The notes under the pieces are model-generated. The model did no database searches. It was not told the origin of the DNA and saw only the letters and a program-made list of their open reading frames with translations. Both the position numbers and the translations under genes were made by a program. A stretch of 45,474 nt of DNA from contig NZ_JQIU01000008.1 in NCBI RefSeq assembly GCF_002379365.1, forward strand, positions 1,621,185 to 1,666,658. Reading direction: 5' to 3'. Origin of the DNA: Brachyspira sp. G79. GTDB taxonomy: Bacteria > Spirochaetota > Brachyspiria > Brachyspirales > Brachyspiraceae. Numbering within the stretch: position 1 is the stretch's first letter; every line of letters begins with the position of its first letter. Positions 17,804 to 29,000 of the stretch are shown here, one piece after another.

Positions 17804-18676
17804 TTACTTATTTTTTATTAAAGGATATCCCATTTTTTCTCTTGATTCTATATAGGCAGCAGAAACCTTTTTCATAAGCTCTCTTACCCTTGCAATGTAT
17901 CCAGCACGCTCAGTAACACTTATAGCATTCCTAGCATCAAGCATATTAAATACATGTGAACTTTTCATAACCATATCATAAGCAGGAAGTACGCAGCCTT
18001 GAGCTAAACATCTATCACATTCTTCTTCATATTCTTTAAAATGCCTGAAATACATATCTGTATCAGCTACTTCAAAGTTATATTTAGAAAACTCTCTTTC
18101 ACTCTGCAAGTGTACATCACCATATTTTATTCCATGTCCCCATTCTAAATCATATACATTATCAACATTTTGAAGATACATACATATTCTTTCAAGTCCG
18201 TAAGTTATTTCTCCAGCTATAGGCTTTAAATTTACACCTCCAACAGCTTGGAAATATGTAAACTGAGTAATTTCCATACCGTCAAGCCAAACTTCCCATC
18301 CAAGTCCCCAAGCTCCAAGGGTAGGCGACTCCCAGTCATCATGAACAAAACGTATATCATGATCTTTAAAACTTATTCCTAATGCCTCCAAACTCTGTAT
18401 ATATAAATCCTGAATGTTTTCAGGAGATGGTTTCATTATAACTTGATATTGATAATAATGCTGAAGTCTGTTTGGGTTTTCACCATATCTTCCATCTGTT
18501 GGTCTTCTTGAAGGTTCTACATATGCCACATTAAAAGGTTCAGGTCCTAACACTCTTAATGCAGTTGCTGGGTTGAAAGTACCTGCACCTACTTCTAAGT
18601 CATAACCTTGCTGTATTATACAATTATTCTCGCTCCAGAATTTGTTTAAATTCATAATTAAATCTGTGAAAGTCAT
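17804..18676 (-). CDS. glyQ: Glycyl-tRNA synthetase alpha subunit
   Basis: This is the catalytic subunit of the alpha2beta2 bacterial GlyRS. The 290 residues are the normal full length. Strongly conserved family sequence is visible throughout: [77 protein letters not shown] and [11 protein letters not shown]. It charges tRNA-Gly only together with the beta subunit (GlyS). Unlike the common glyQS arrangement, glyS does not follow: a terminator and an IS remnant come next, so glyS must be elsewhere. A GGGAGAG ribosome site precedes the ATG. No T-box leader was found in the 95 bases upstream. Confidence 0.95.
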   Translation of the reverse strand: MTFTDLIMNLNKFWSENNCIIQQGYDLEVGAGTFNPATALRVLGPEPFNVAYVEPSRRPTDGRYGENPNRLQHYYQYQVIMKPSPENIQDLYIQSLEALGISFKDHDIRFVHDDWESPTLGAWGLGWEVWLDGMEITQFTYFQAVGGVNLKPIAGEITYGLERICMYLQNVDNVYDLEWGHGIKYGDVHLQSEREFSKYNFEVADTDMYFRHFKEYEEECDRCLAQGCVLPAYDMVMKSSHVFNMLDARNAISVTERAGYIARVRELMKKVSAAYIESREKMGYPLIKNK

Positions 18677-18773
18677 AATAAATCTCTCCCATTTTTTATC
18701 TATTAAATAATAATAGAAGTAATTATATAACAGTATTAATTAAAATGCTATAACTTTATTAAAATATTTTATA

Positions 18774-19331
18774 TATACCTAAACAAATATAATTTGTCAG
18801 AAAATAAATTTTTAAATTTTAGTATTTGTGTGGACTAGTCCTACGAAACACACAGTCGTACCACGCTCTGGGTGCAGACGAAGTCCACCTGTGGTGTCGG
18901 CAGCGAAAGACCACATTTTATGATAAATTTAGCAATTTATACCACATATAAAATATAATTAGTACGACTTAATAATAATTTCAATACTTGCACTTTAGCC
19001 GCAGGCATACAGCGTATGGTTCTTTTGGGAAGCCAGCAGAGCTAAGGCTGGAAAAATAATAAAAAAGTGCAAATGGAAAATAATACTAAATTGTACTAAT
19101 TATGTTTTACATTTGAAATAAATTATTGAATTTAGTATAAAATATAGAATTTTGAGATTATAGACTGTACCTGCTTCTTGTCTGCCGAAGACACACAGAG
19201 TAAGGCGTACTTCGTGTGACACACGGACAAGCATCATAAAAGAACTGTGGTCTGTGTACCAGTAAAGTCAAAGACCTCAAATATCCAAATCTTAAAAATT
19301 AATTTTAGCAAATCATATTTGTTTAAGTATA
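18774..19331. repeat. Large palindromic repeat element with two inverted cassette copies
   Basis: The ends are ATATACCTAAACAAATATAA (from 18774) and its near inverse (19308-19331, TTTGTTTAAGTATAA). Inside, one cassette lies at about 18929-19004 in reverse sense and another at about 19061-19142 in forward sense; they share ACTAATTATxTTTTA and AATAAATTxxTxAATTTA. G+C-rich patches (CACACAGTCGTACCACGC; GACACACGGACAAGC) lie outside both. The whole 558-base element is therefore roughly self-complementary. No ORF is supported. Confidence 0.55.
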
Positions 19332-19364
19332 ATTTAATTAATTTCTAATATCGGATAATAAAAA

Positions 19365-20616
19365 ATGAATTTATTGACAAATTCTAATGATAAACATGAC
19401 TTTTTAAAAACAGCATTGAAGTATAGTATAAAAGAAATGATGATATATTTATAGCAACTGCATTTTTTAATGATACAGAAATAATAAATAATGCCATATA
19501 AAAAATTGTAATATAAAAACTTATTGTAAGATTATTATTAGAAACCTCCATATAAAGATTAAAAGAATTATATAATAAAAAAATGTTCATATTAGATTTT
19601 TTACATCCGAAAGTTTTCATCCAAAACTGTATATATATTCGGCAATTCTGTAGCATTTATAGGTTCATCAAATTTAACTAAAAGCGGTATATTATCTAAT
19701 AAAGAAATAAATGTTTAAATAGATTCTAATAATATAATTTTTGATGATTTAATAAATTGTTTTTATGATTATTGGGAAGTGCTGAAGTAGTAAATGATAA
19801 TATAATAGAAAAATATTCAAAAATAGAAGAAGAATGTTATAATGTGGATATACAAATAAAAAAACTTTAGACAAAAATTAAAAGAAGAAATAGGCGATTT
19901 TAAATTTGATAATATTATAACTATTAATAATACTAAAAAAACAAAAAACTATCATATATTTCAGATTTTAAAAGAAAATATCAAATATTTTTGGACTGTT
20001 ATAAAAGATTAAGCAAAATGTATAAATCATCTCTTATAAAACTTAAAATTAATAGAAAGTACAATAATTTACCATTAAAAATAGAAATAGATCAGTTTTT
20101 AAACTGGATAAAAGAAATAAAAATAATAGAAGAAAAAACTTATACAAAAATTAATGATGATAATATAGAACTAAAGTTACAATATCTTATTAAAGAAGAT
20201 TATTATAATTATAACATTGAATATAAATATATTACAAATTATAACAGATGTAGAGATACTTTAAAAGAAAATAATATAAATACAGTATCTTATGATAAAT
20301 TATATAAAGCTTTATTATTTATTAATGCTTTTAACGATAGAAGACGCTTTTTTTCAAATAATTCTATGAAAGAAGAATTTTTGAATACAAATAATGGTTT
20401 AGAAAATATAAAAAGAATAATTTATTATATAATGATAAACCGTATGAAATAAAAATGGCTAACTGCATATATAATAAAGATTTAAAATTAAAAGTTTTTG
20501 CTCAAAGCTGTGTCAAAGAGTTATTTGGAGTTATGAGTAACGATGAAAATATTCCTTTATGTAATGATAGAATATTTAAATCTATGGAATATCTAGGATT
20601 TGGTAATTTGAAATAA
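19365..20616 (+). pseudogene. Decayed phospholipase-D-like nuclease domain protein
   Basis: ATG 19365 opens LTNSNDKHDFLKTALKYSI. After a shift come NDDIFIATAFFNDTEIINN, then SFHPKLYIY and, in another frame, VAFIGSSNLTKSGILSNKE. The HxK followed by GSSNLT is the PLD-superfamily catalytic layout seen in restriction-type and helicase-linked PLD nucleases. The longest intact piece is 19991-20452 (153 residues, coiled and Lys/Tyr-rich). After a last shift come ELFGVMSNDENIPLCNDRIF and EYLGFGNLK, stop at 20614. At least four lesions are needed to explain it, so it is a true pseudogene. Restriction-like or anti-phage nuclease function is an inference. It sits 34 bases from a repeat element. Confidence 0.68.
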
Positions 20617-20624
20617 TTTTTTAT

Positions 20625-20667
20625 GACAAATAAATAAGGCTTGCTAATATAGCATTAACAAGCCCTG
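20625..20667 (-). terminator. Terminator of metK
   Basis: On the minus strand GGCTTGTTAATGC / TAGCAAGCC form a stem whose tail is TTATTTATTTGTC, about 40 bases past the metK stop. Confidence 0.65.
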
Positions 20668-20708
20668 AATGTTTAAAACTTTTTATATTTTATTTTTATT
20701 AAGGTCAA

Positions 20709-21893
20709 TTATTTAGCATTAGCAAACAAGTCTTTTATATCTGTTTTCTCCCAAGTGAACTCTGGAAGCTCTCTACCGAAGTGCCCATAAGCAGTAGTTT
20801 TTTCGTAAATAGGTCTTCTTAAATCTAATTTTTTGATTATACCAGCTGGGGTTAAATCAAGTTCTTTAGAAACTATATTAGCCAATACTTCATCATGTAC
20901 TTTTGCTGTACCGAAAGTATTAACATATACAGATAAAGGCTCTGGAACTCCTATAGCATAAGCAAATTGTACTAATGCTCTGTCAGCTATACCAGAAGCT
21001 ACTATATTTTTAGCTACATATCTAGCCATATAGCATGCACTTCTATCTACTTTTGTAGGGTCTTTACCAGAGAAAGCACCGCCGCCATGTGCACCATGTC
21101 CACCGTAGCTGTCTACAATAATTTTTCTACCTGTTAATCCGCAATCTCCCATAGGACCGCCTACTACAAATAAACCTGTTGGGTTGATGTAGTATTTGGT
21201 GTTTTCATCTAGCATATTAGCTGGACATATTTCATTTATAACATGTTTTTTTATGTCTGCTTCTATTTGTTTATGCTCAACACCTGCTGCATGCTGAGTA
21301 GAAATAACAACAGCTTCTATTCTTGCAGCTTTACCGTCTTTATATTCAACAGTAACCTGACTTTTACCATCTGGTCTTAAATAGTCAACTATTTTTTCTT
21401 TTCTAACTTTAGCCAAACGTTCAGCCAATCTATGAGCTAAATGTATAGTTAAAGGCATAAATGTTTCAGTTTCATTTATAGCATAACCGAACATTATACC
21501 TTGGTCACCTGCACCTTCAGAAACATTTGATGATTCAGAATTAAACAATCCTTTACCAGCACTAACACCCATATCTATATCTGGAGACTGCTCAGCAATA
21601 GCCTCCATTACAGCACAAGTATCAGCGTCAAAACCCATTTCGCTGCTTGTGTATCCTATTCGCCTTACGGTATCTCTAGCGATTTTTTGATAATCCAATC
21701 TAGCTTTTGTAGTGATTTCTCCAGCGATTAAAATCATTCCAGTTTTTGCCAAAGTTTCACAAGCTACTCTAGAATTAGGATCTTGTTTTAAACATTCGTC
21801 TAAGACTGCATCGCTTACAGCATCGCAGATCTTATCAGGATGGCCTTCTGTTACCGATTCAGAAGAGAAATAATAATTTTTTATCTCTGCCAT
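20709..21893 (-). CDS. metK: S-adenosylmethionine synthetase
   Basis: It makes SAM from methionine and ATP. The 394 residues are the usual length. Visible motifs: [19 protein letters not shown] (ATP and methionine site, with His-18 region), the hexapeptide loop [32 protein letters not shown], and the [16 protein letters not shown] phosphate loop. All key blocks are intact. It is transcribed from its own promoter (21925-21952) and ends in a hairpin. No SAM riboswitch is visible in its short leader. It consumes the methionine made by the metY/metX locus at 32928, which lies elsewhere in the window. Confidence 0.97.
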   Translation of the reverse strand: MAEIKNYYFSSESVTEGHPDKICDAVSDAVLDECLKQDPNSRVACETLAKTGMILIAGEITTKARLDYQKIARDTVRRIGYTSSEMGFDADTCAVMEAIAEQSPDIDMGVSAGKGLFNSESSNVSEGAGDQGIMFGYAINETETFMPLTIHLAHRLAERLAKVRKEKIVDYLRPDGKSQVTVEYKDGKAARIEAVVISTQHAAGVEHKQIEADIKKHVINEICPANMLDENTKYYINPTGLFVVGGPMGDCGLTGRKIIVDSYGGHGAHGGGAFSGKDPTKVDRSACYMARYVAKNIVASGIADRALVQFAYAIGVPEPLSVYVNTFGTAKVHDEVLANIVSKELDLTPAGIIKKLDLRRPIYEKTTAYGHFGRELPEFTWEKTDIKDLFANAK

Positions 21894-21924
21894 AGTTTTA
21901 CCTCTTTTTTAAAATAATCAATCT

Positions 21925-21952
21925 ATTGTATATTGCTTAATATAAAAGTCAA
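21925..21952 (-). promoter_or_regulatory. Promoter of metK
   Basis: On the minus strand TTGACT (21947-21952), a 16-base spacer and TACAAT (21925-21930) lie about 32 bases before the ATG, leaving a very short untranslated leader. Confidence 0.55.
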
Positions 21953-22054
21953 GGAAATATTTGATAATTATTACAATTTAGTATAAATAACTATTAATTT
22001 ATCTAAAAATTATTATTGTATATAGTATTAATTAATATTATAATACATATCAAA

Positions 22055-23041
22055 CTATGGTATTATCAAAAATCTAGTAGTAGAGAGTATAACACTAATG
22101 CACAAGAAAATAAGAGCTAATACAATAAACGGTTTATAAAGCTCATCATACTGAATAAGATCATCGTCAAGTATAGGCTTTTTTTCTATTCTATCTATTG
22201 TATTATAAACATTATCCAGAGCAGAAGCATTTTGTGCATTAAAATATTTACCGCCTGTAGTTGAAGCTATATCAATTAAAGCCTCTTCATTAAGACTAAA
22301 ATCCGCCCTTATTCTTCTTTTTCCATAATTAGGATCATCATAAGTTACCCAAGCATGACTTCCATTAGCATCGCCTATACCTATTGTATATATTTTTATA
22401 TTAAAGTTTGAAGCTATTTCTGAAGCTAACTTTGGATCTATTTCTCCTGAATTATTTTCTCCGTCTGTAAGTAGTATAATAATCTTTTCATTATCACCTT
22501 TTACACTTCTAAGCATATCAACAGCAGTAGCTATTCCAAGTCCTATTGAAGTAGAACCTTCTTCATCTATTTTAATATTTTTAATCTCTTCTTCAAGCAA
22601 AGTATAATCAAATGTAGAAGGCGAAAGAACAGAAGCACGCAATGCAAAAGCTACTAAACTAATTTTATCAAAGTTTCTTTTTTTTATAAAATCTATCATA
22701 GTTTTTTTAGAAGCTTCAAGTCTTGTAGGCATCATATCCTCAGCCATCATAGAAGGCGAAACATCTACAACAAGTGAAATATAAATACCATCACCGTTAA
22801 TATCTGATAAATGAGCTACTTTAGCAGGACGTGCAAGACCTATAATAGAAAAAAGAAGGGCTAAAATAATAAGAGCAAATGGTATATCTTTAACATAGTA
22901 TCTTGATTTTAATACTTTTGACATACTTACCCTTGGGTGTTTAACTGAATATGAATGATTCTTCCTAGTTTGTATATATAAAAATATTATAATTGGTAAT
23001 ATAAAAAGTAAGAATAAAAATTTAGGCGATACAAAAGTCAT
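22055..23041 (-). CDS. BatA-like von Willebrand factor A membrane protein
   Basis: The 328-residue protein has two N-terminal membrane segments (about 7-24 and 54-74), a VWA domain (about 85-270) and a C-terminal membrane helix (about 305-325). The metal-ion-dependent adhesion site is visible: VVDVSPSM (DxSxS) and a later ILLTDGENNSG. This layout is that of BatA/BatB proteins of the Bacteroides aerotolerance-type loci, which are linked to MoxR ATPases in other bacteria. No MoxR, BatB or BatD gene is beside it here, so the gene appears to stand alone. Its molecular role, perhaps envelope stress or chaperoning, is not settled in the family. Confidence 0.8.
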   Translation of the reverse strand: MTFVSPKFLFLLFILPIIIFLYIQTRKNHSYSVKHPRVSMSKVLKSRYYVKDIPFALIILALLFSIIGLARPAKVAHLSDINGDGIYISLVVDVSPSMMAEDMMPTRLEASKKTMIDFIKKRNFDKISLVAFALRASVLSPSTFDYTLLEEEIKNIKIDEEGSTSIGLGIATAVDMLRSVKGDNEKIIILLTDGENNSGEIDPKLASEIASNFNIKIYTIGIGDANGSHAWVTYDDPNYGKRRIRADFSLNEEALIDIASTTGGKYFNAQNASALDNVYNTIDRIEKKPILDDDLIQYDELYKPFIVLALIFLCISVILSTTRFLIIP

Positions 23042-23242
23042 TTAAACATTTTCCTAATCATAATTTTATTATTTTGAAAACTATTATACTAAAATACAAA
23101 TAAAAGTAAAGTTAACAATTTTTTATTTATATACAATGTGTAAATAAAACTTTATAATTATACATATGTAAAAAATTATAATATTAATAAAAGTTAGACT
23201 ATCTTTTATAGACAGACTTCATTTTTTAGTAACATTAATTAA

Positions 23243-24115
23243 TCACCATTTTCTATTAATAACTTCATTATAATTTGGTATAGAATCTATAGCACCTTTT
23301 CTAGTAACAGTAATATTTGATACCTTCACCGCAAAAATGATAGCCTCTTCCATAGTTTTATCATCAGCAAGCATTCTTACAACTCCTCCCAAAAAACTAT
23401 CTCCTGCCGCAGTGGTATCAGCAGCATGAACATTATATGCATCAAAATGCTTTCTTTTTTCTTTAGTTATTAAATCGCATCCTTCAGCCCCTAAAGTTAA
23501 TATAATATTTTTAACTCCACATTCAAGTATATAATCTACACCTCCTATAATACCTATTTCAGTTTCATTCGGTATTAATATATCAATACAGCTTAAAAAC
23601 TCTTTATCAAGTTTAACTGCAGGAGATGGATTTAAAACAACTGTTTTACCTAGCTTTTTAGCCATGCATGCTGCATATTTTGCTATATCTAAAGGTATCT
23701 CAAGCTGCATAACTATTATATCATACATAGATATAAGTTCTTCTTTAATATCATCTTTCATTATTAAAGCATTAGCTCCCTGTACTACAATTATATTATT
23801 TGCTCCGCTTTTGGTAACCGTGATCAAAGCTATTCCAGTAGAAACGTTATCTTTAACTATCAAATTATCTATATTAACATTATTTGAAGATAAAGCATCT
23901 GATAAATCCTTTCCAAAATTGTCATTTCCAACTACACCAAGTATGCTTACATTTCCGCCTAATTTTCCTATAGCACATGCCTGATTAGCACCTTTTCCTC
24001 CATTATTTGTAGTAAAACTATTACCAAGTATAGTTTCTCCCGCTTCAGGAAAACGCTCTGTATTAACAACCAAATCTTTATTTATACTTCCTATCACCAA
24101 AATACTTTTACTCAC
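23243..24115 (-). CDS. rbsK: Ribokinase (PfkB family)
   Basis: It phosphorylates D-ribose at O5 with ATP. The 290 residues are close to E. coli RbsK (about 309). Motifs: GSINKDLVVNTERFPEAGET and NNGGKGANQACAIGKLGG at the substrate site, NPSPAV, PNETEIGIIGG, the ATP region LTLGAEGCDLI, and the catalytic-base motif DTTAAGDSFLGG. The DTTAAGD form is the one found in true ribokinases. No ribose transporter lies next to it. Other PfkB sugar kinases are less likely given the motif set. Confidence 0.85.
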   Translation of the reverse strand: MSKSILVIGSINKDLVVNTERFPEAGETILGNSFTTNNGGKGANQACAIGKLGGNVSILGVVGNDNFGKDLSDALSSNNVNIDNLIVKDNVSTGIALITVTKSGANNIIVVQGANALIMKDDIKEELISMYDIIVMQLEIPLDIAKYAACMAKKLGKTVVLNPSPAVKLDKEFLSCIDILIPNETEIGIIGGVDYILECGVKNIILTLGAEGCDLITKEKRKHFDAYNVHAADTTAAGDSFLGGVVRMLADDKTMEEAIIFAVKVSNITVTRKGAIDSIPNYNEVINRKW

Positions 24116-24409
24116 ATTTTACCCCTTAATTTTATATAAAATTCATATAATAATTATTATACAATGTTATTTAAAAACTTAAAAATTATAAAATATAACA
24201 ATCATTTTGTAATTGATTTATTATTTTATAATTTTTATATAAATTCTTATAATATAATTTACTCATAATTAACAAATACTTTATATAAAAAAAATTATAA
24301 AAGTTCTATTATAGTCAATATATATTTTTATTAAAAACATATATTGACTATTTATATATTAAATTTAGAATTATATATTATCAGTAATTTTTTTAAATGG
24401 TTTATTTAT

Positions 24410-24877
24410 ATGATTAAAAAAATATTTTTCATTTCTGTAACAGTAATACAAGTTTTATTTGTAATATCAGCATTGGCATTACAATTCTTATCAAAAAAGA
24501 AAATGGGCATTATGAGACATTTTGTATATTATAACAAAAAACTTGAAACTATTCACAACATGCCTTTCTTAATAAATACGGTATCTTTTATAGTATTAAT
24601 CATAATTATACTTGCCGCAATTGTATTTTTTTATTTTTTAAAATCAAAAATACAGAACAATAAATATATGATGTTTTTAAATATTTCTCTGTTTGTTTTG
24701 GGAATACTTTTTATCATTTTTTTAAGAATATTTTCAGGAGAAAGTTTATTAGCATATTATTATATGACTTTAATATTCTTTATAGTTTATATAGTGGAGC
24801 TTATAAAAACTTCTTTGTATTATTTATTTATAAAAAAATCAAAAAAAATATTAAAAAATAAAAAAGCGGGCATATAA
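24410..24877 (+). CDS. Small four-helix membrane protein, unknown function
   Basis: I start at ATG 24410, where a typical Lys-flanked membrane start (MIKKIFFISVTVIQVLFVIS) begins; the upstream extension to 24344 is not convincing. This gives 155 residues with four hydrophobic segments (about 5-24, 50-75, 83-105, 112-140) and a very basic C-terminus (KKSKKILKNKKAGI). I recognise no family. It lies between the divergently read ribokinase and the convergent rhodanese gene, and ends inside a terminator hairpin. Confidence 0.5.
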   Translation: MIKKIFFISVTVIQVLFVISALALQFLSKKKMGIMRHFVYYNKKLETIHNMPFLINTVSFIVLIIIILAAIVFFYFLKSKIQNNKYMMFLNISLFVLGILFIIFLRIFSGESLLAYYYMTLIFFIVYIVELIKTSLYYLFIKKSKKILKNKKAGI

Positions 24878-24893
24878 AAATAATGTCCGCTTT
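24864..24893. terminator. Hairpin between convergent genes
   Basis: AAAGCGGGCAT pairs with ATGTCCGCTTT (one G-U pair) over an 8-base loop, overlapping the stop of the membrane protein gene. It can serve both the plus gene and the minus-strand rhodanese gene. Confidence 0.65.
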
Positions 24894-24919
24894 AATTAGA
24901 ATCTATGCTTAAAAATAAA

Positions 24920-25893
24920 TTAATTATTAGTATTTTCTCTAGGGTCTCCTAATTGAACAGGAAGTTCTGGATTCATCTGCCATACATACCAGCCGCCGTC
25001 AAATAAAGTTACATTAGTCCATCCTTCCTGATAAGCTATTAAAAATGGTATAGCAGCTCTCCAGCCAGTACCGCAGTAGAATGATATCTCATTATCTTTA
25101 GTTACGCCCCATTCATTCCATATTTTTTGAGCTTCATCTATACTTATAATTTTACCATTATCATCAACATAATCAAATTCATCTCTTCCCCAAACAGCTC
25201 CTTTAGGCTCACCCACTCTTTCTATATAGCTGTATCCGCTCACCTTTCCAGTAAACTCGTCCCAGCTTCTTATACTTACAAGTTTGAAATTAGGGTCTTT
25301 CTGTTTTTCTATTATCTGTTCTGGAAGTGATATAATATATTCTGGGTTAGCTGGAACTGCAACTCCTACGTCATCTATAGGTTTAGCTATTTCAGTGCTG
25401 CTTGAAGTAGCATAACCCATATCAGTCCATGCTTTTAAATTGCCGTCTAATACATGCACTTCATCAACACCAGCCCAAAGAAGAGTAGTAGCAACTCTTG
25501 CTGCAGGAGAAGGCTCTCCATATACTATAACAGCAGTATCTTTTGATATACCAAAATCTTTCATCACCTGTTCTATTTCTTTAGGCGTTCTTACATTCCA
25601 ATACTCAGGCTCTTCTATCAAATCAGTATTAATATGCAAAGCACCTGGTATATGAGCTTTTTTATAGTCAGCACTTGCATCTCCCCAAGAAGCCTCTAAA
25701 ATAACATAATTAGATGACTGAGGCTGATTTCCGTCTATAACGCTTTTTAGCCAATCAGCATTTACATATACTCTTGTCTTTTCAACAGGGGCAGCATTTA
25801 CTGATGACTGATTAGTATTGGAATTAGTTTCCGTTTTAGAACATGAAGCTAATAGAGACAGTATTAGAATTAAAAAAATAAAAACTTTTTCAT
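24920..25893 (-). CDS. Rhodanese-type sulfurtransferase lipoprotein, signal peptide frameshifted
   Basis: Tandem rhodanese domains are visible. The first is inactive-like and begins VYVNADWLKSVIDG; the second ends in the active-site loop FYCGTGWRAAIPFL, whose Cys would carry the persulfide. Such enzymes move sulfur from thiosulfate or mercaptopyruvate to acceptors. ATG 25893, with GGGAG eight bases upstream, encodes MKKFLFF and then stops. Adding one base to the A7 run (25872-25878) yields MKKFLFFLILILSLLASCSK, a textbook lipoprotein signal with lipobox LASC. As read, the long frame has only a TTG at 25639 and would lack export signal and half of domain 1. A one-base deletion or read error is likely. 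Mature length would be about 300 residues. Confidence 0.8.
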
Positions 25894-26027
25894 ACTTTTT
25901 TCTCCCGAAATAAATTTATAAATTTGTATGCGGGATATTATATTATAATTATGATATTCGTCAATAATTATAGAAGAATATTTACAAGAATGTTCATAAG
26001 TAATTTTATTTAATAATTTTAAATATT

Positions 26028-29000
26028 TCACATATTATTAACAGCATCATTTAAAGCAAAATCATTAGCACTGTCTCTATCTTTTTGATCATAATCTTTA
26101 AGAGGTATTTTATTTCTTATAGCAGCATATATTGTTGGTACTATTATTAAAGTAAATAATGTAGAAACGCTAAGCCCGCCAAGAAGTGCTGTAGCAAGAG
26201 GCTTATACATTTCATTACCGCTTCCAATTCCTAAAGCCATAGGAAGTATACCAAGTATAGTAGTTAAAGTAGTCATAAGTACTGGTCTTAACCTTCTCTG
26301 CCCAGCAATCAAAGCTGCTTCATCACCTTTAATATGCTTTTCATGCATAAGTTGATTCATATAATCAATTAAAACTATCCCATTATTAACAACTATTCCT
26401 ATGAGTACTATACAGCCTATAGCACTGTATGCACTCAAAGTGGTATTTGTTATTATAAGGGCAGCAAGTGATCCTGCAAAACCGAAAGGAATTGCAAATG
26501 CTATTACAAAAGGAGCTATCAAAGATTCAAACTGACTAGCCATTATTGCATATACTAATACCAATGCCAATATTAAAGTCTGAAGAAGCTGAGAAAATGC
26601 CTCATTCATATCTTCAAAATCTCCTCCGTAATTTATAGATATACCGCTTGGTACAAATACATCTTGTTTTATTACTTGTTTTACTTCATCTATTATTTCA
26701 TTCAAAGGTCTTCCATAAGTATTTGCTATTACAACTGTAAATCTTTTTCTGTCTTTTCTCTCTATTCTATTTGGTCCGTAACTTTTTACTATATCAGCTA
26801 TTGAAGATAAAGGTATTAATACTCCTTTAACTGGTATGCTTATCTTTTCTACATCTTCTATAGTAACTCTATCAATATTTTCAAGCTGAACATTAACATC
26901 TATATCAGTATAATCAGAATTCTCTGGAGTAATTGTAGTTGCAGTTCTTCCTGCAAAACTCGTATTTATTATTCTTGCCACATCATTAACTTTAAGCCCC
27001 ATTTTAGCAGCAATATCTCTATTAACATAAACTTGAAGCTCTCTGTTTGATTCATCAATATCAACCATAGCACCTCTTACACCTTCTATATTGGATATTG
27101 CACTAACTATTCTGTCTCCAAGCTCTTTAGCCTGAACTGTATCATATCCAAGCATCTCTATTCTTATAGCCTCTCCCCCTGAAGAACTAGACATTGATCC
27201 TAATAATCTTACATTTATTTTGGCTGGATATAACTGCAGTTTTTCTCTTGTTCTCTCAGCATATTCATTGATATCACCAATTCTTCCAGCATTCTTTGCT
27301 TTTAATTGTATTCTTATATTAGCACTGTTTGCTTCGCTTCCTTTTCTTATTCTTGACTGAATTCTAGTTAAATCATCTTTAATAATTTCTCTTATATCAT
27401 TTTCCATTAATGCAACGAAAGACTCAGTCTGCTCATATTTAGTACCTATAGGCATAGTTACCTGAACCATAAACTGACCTTCATCTGTTCTTGGAAAGCC
27501 TTCCTTACCTATAAATTTTAAACCAAATATTATAACACAAAATACTAATATCATAGAAGGAAGAAGTACTACTAATTTCCTTTTAATAGAAAAAGAAAGT
27601 ATTTTGTTATAAATATTGTTTATATTGCTGTGTATATATTTATTGGTTAGAGTTTCTAATTTGCCTAATAATTTTAGTCTCTTATTTGTAACAAGCCTAG
27701 CCCCGAACATAGGAACTATCAAAAGAGCAACTAATAAAGAAGCTATCATCGATATTGTAACTGTTATACATAAATCTCTAAACATTTGGCTAACCATACC
27801 TTCAAGATAGAGAAAAGGAAGAAATACAGCAATAGTTGTAAAAGTGGAAGCTGAAATTGCAAGCGATACTTTTGAAGTACCATTTATAGCAGAAGAGTAT
27901 TTTCCAAATCCGTTATTTCTGTAATAAAATATATTCTCAAGTACAACAATAGAATTATCTACCATCATACCTATTCCAAGAACAAGACCAGAAAGCGATA
28001 TAACATTTAAAGTAATTTTCATAAAATACATAAGTGTAAAAGTTACTATTATAGAAAGCGGTATTGATATTGCTATTATAGATACAGTTCTTATATTCCA
28101 CATATAAAGCATAAGCACTATAACTGCAAAAAGTCCCCCCTGCCAAGCTGCATCAAGTACTCCGCTTATAGATTCATTAATACTGTCCGCCGTATTAAAC
28201 ATTATCTGATATTTTACACCGTCTGGGAAATTATACTCTTCAAGCTGCTTTATTACATTTTTTGATACTTCTACAGTATTAGCTCCAGACTCTTTACTTA
28301 CAGCTATTGATATAGAGTTCTCTCCATTAACTCTTATAATATTAACATTATCATCATACCCCTCATACACTTCAGCCAAATCCTGAACCTTTATTACAGA
28401 ACTATTTTCTCCGTCTTTTATTAAAGTAATAGTAGTATTTTTTATATCATCAATACTTGTTATTTCCCCCATAGTTCTTATGGTATATTTATAAAATCCC
28501 TGATCTGCCTGACCGCCTACAAGATTATTATTATCGCGTGATAATGCTGAAGCTATTTCATTGATATTAATATTGTATGCTTTTAATCTGTTTAGATTAA
28601 CATCAATCTTTATTTGGCTTTTTAATCCTCCCATAACTTCCGCCTGTGCTACACCCTTAGCCTGTTTTATCTGCGGAGCTATCTGATTATCTGCTATATT
28701 ATACAATGTAGACTGGTCATCAATACCATAAACAGCAACTTCCATTAATGATGTATCGTCCATATTAAATTTTCTTATCACTGGTTTATCAGCATTATCT
28801 GGAAGCAAATCTGTAATCTGCTCTAAAGCCTCTCTTATATCTTCTGTTGCCTCCGTTAAATCAGTACCCCAATTAAACTCTACAAGTACATTTGAAGAAT
28901 TTTCTCTTGAAGTAGAAGTTATATTTTTAATATTATTGACAGTTGCAACAGCACCTTCAACTAATTTTGTAACAGATTTTTCTATTTCTTCAGGTCCTGA

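Noticed and set aside
18677-18770. T-box leader upstream of glyQ
   Set aside because: The region is short and AT-rich, with no specifier stem or terminator.
19384-19656. 90-codon ORF on the minus strand
   Set aside because: It is antisense to the PLD-like pseudogene, whose plus-strand frames carry recognisable motifs.
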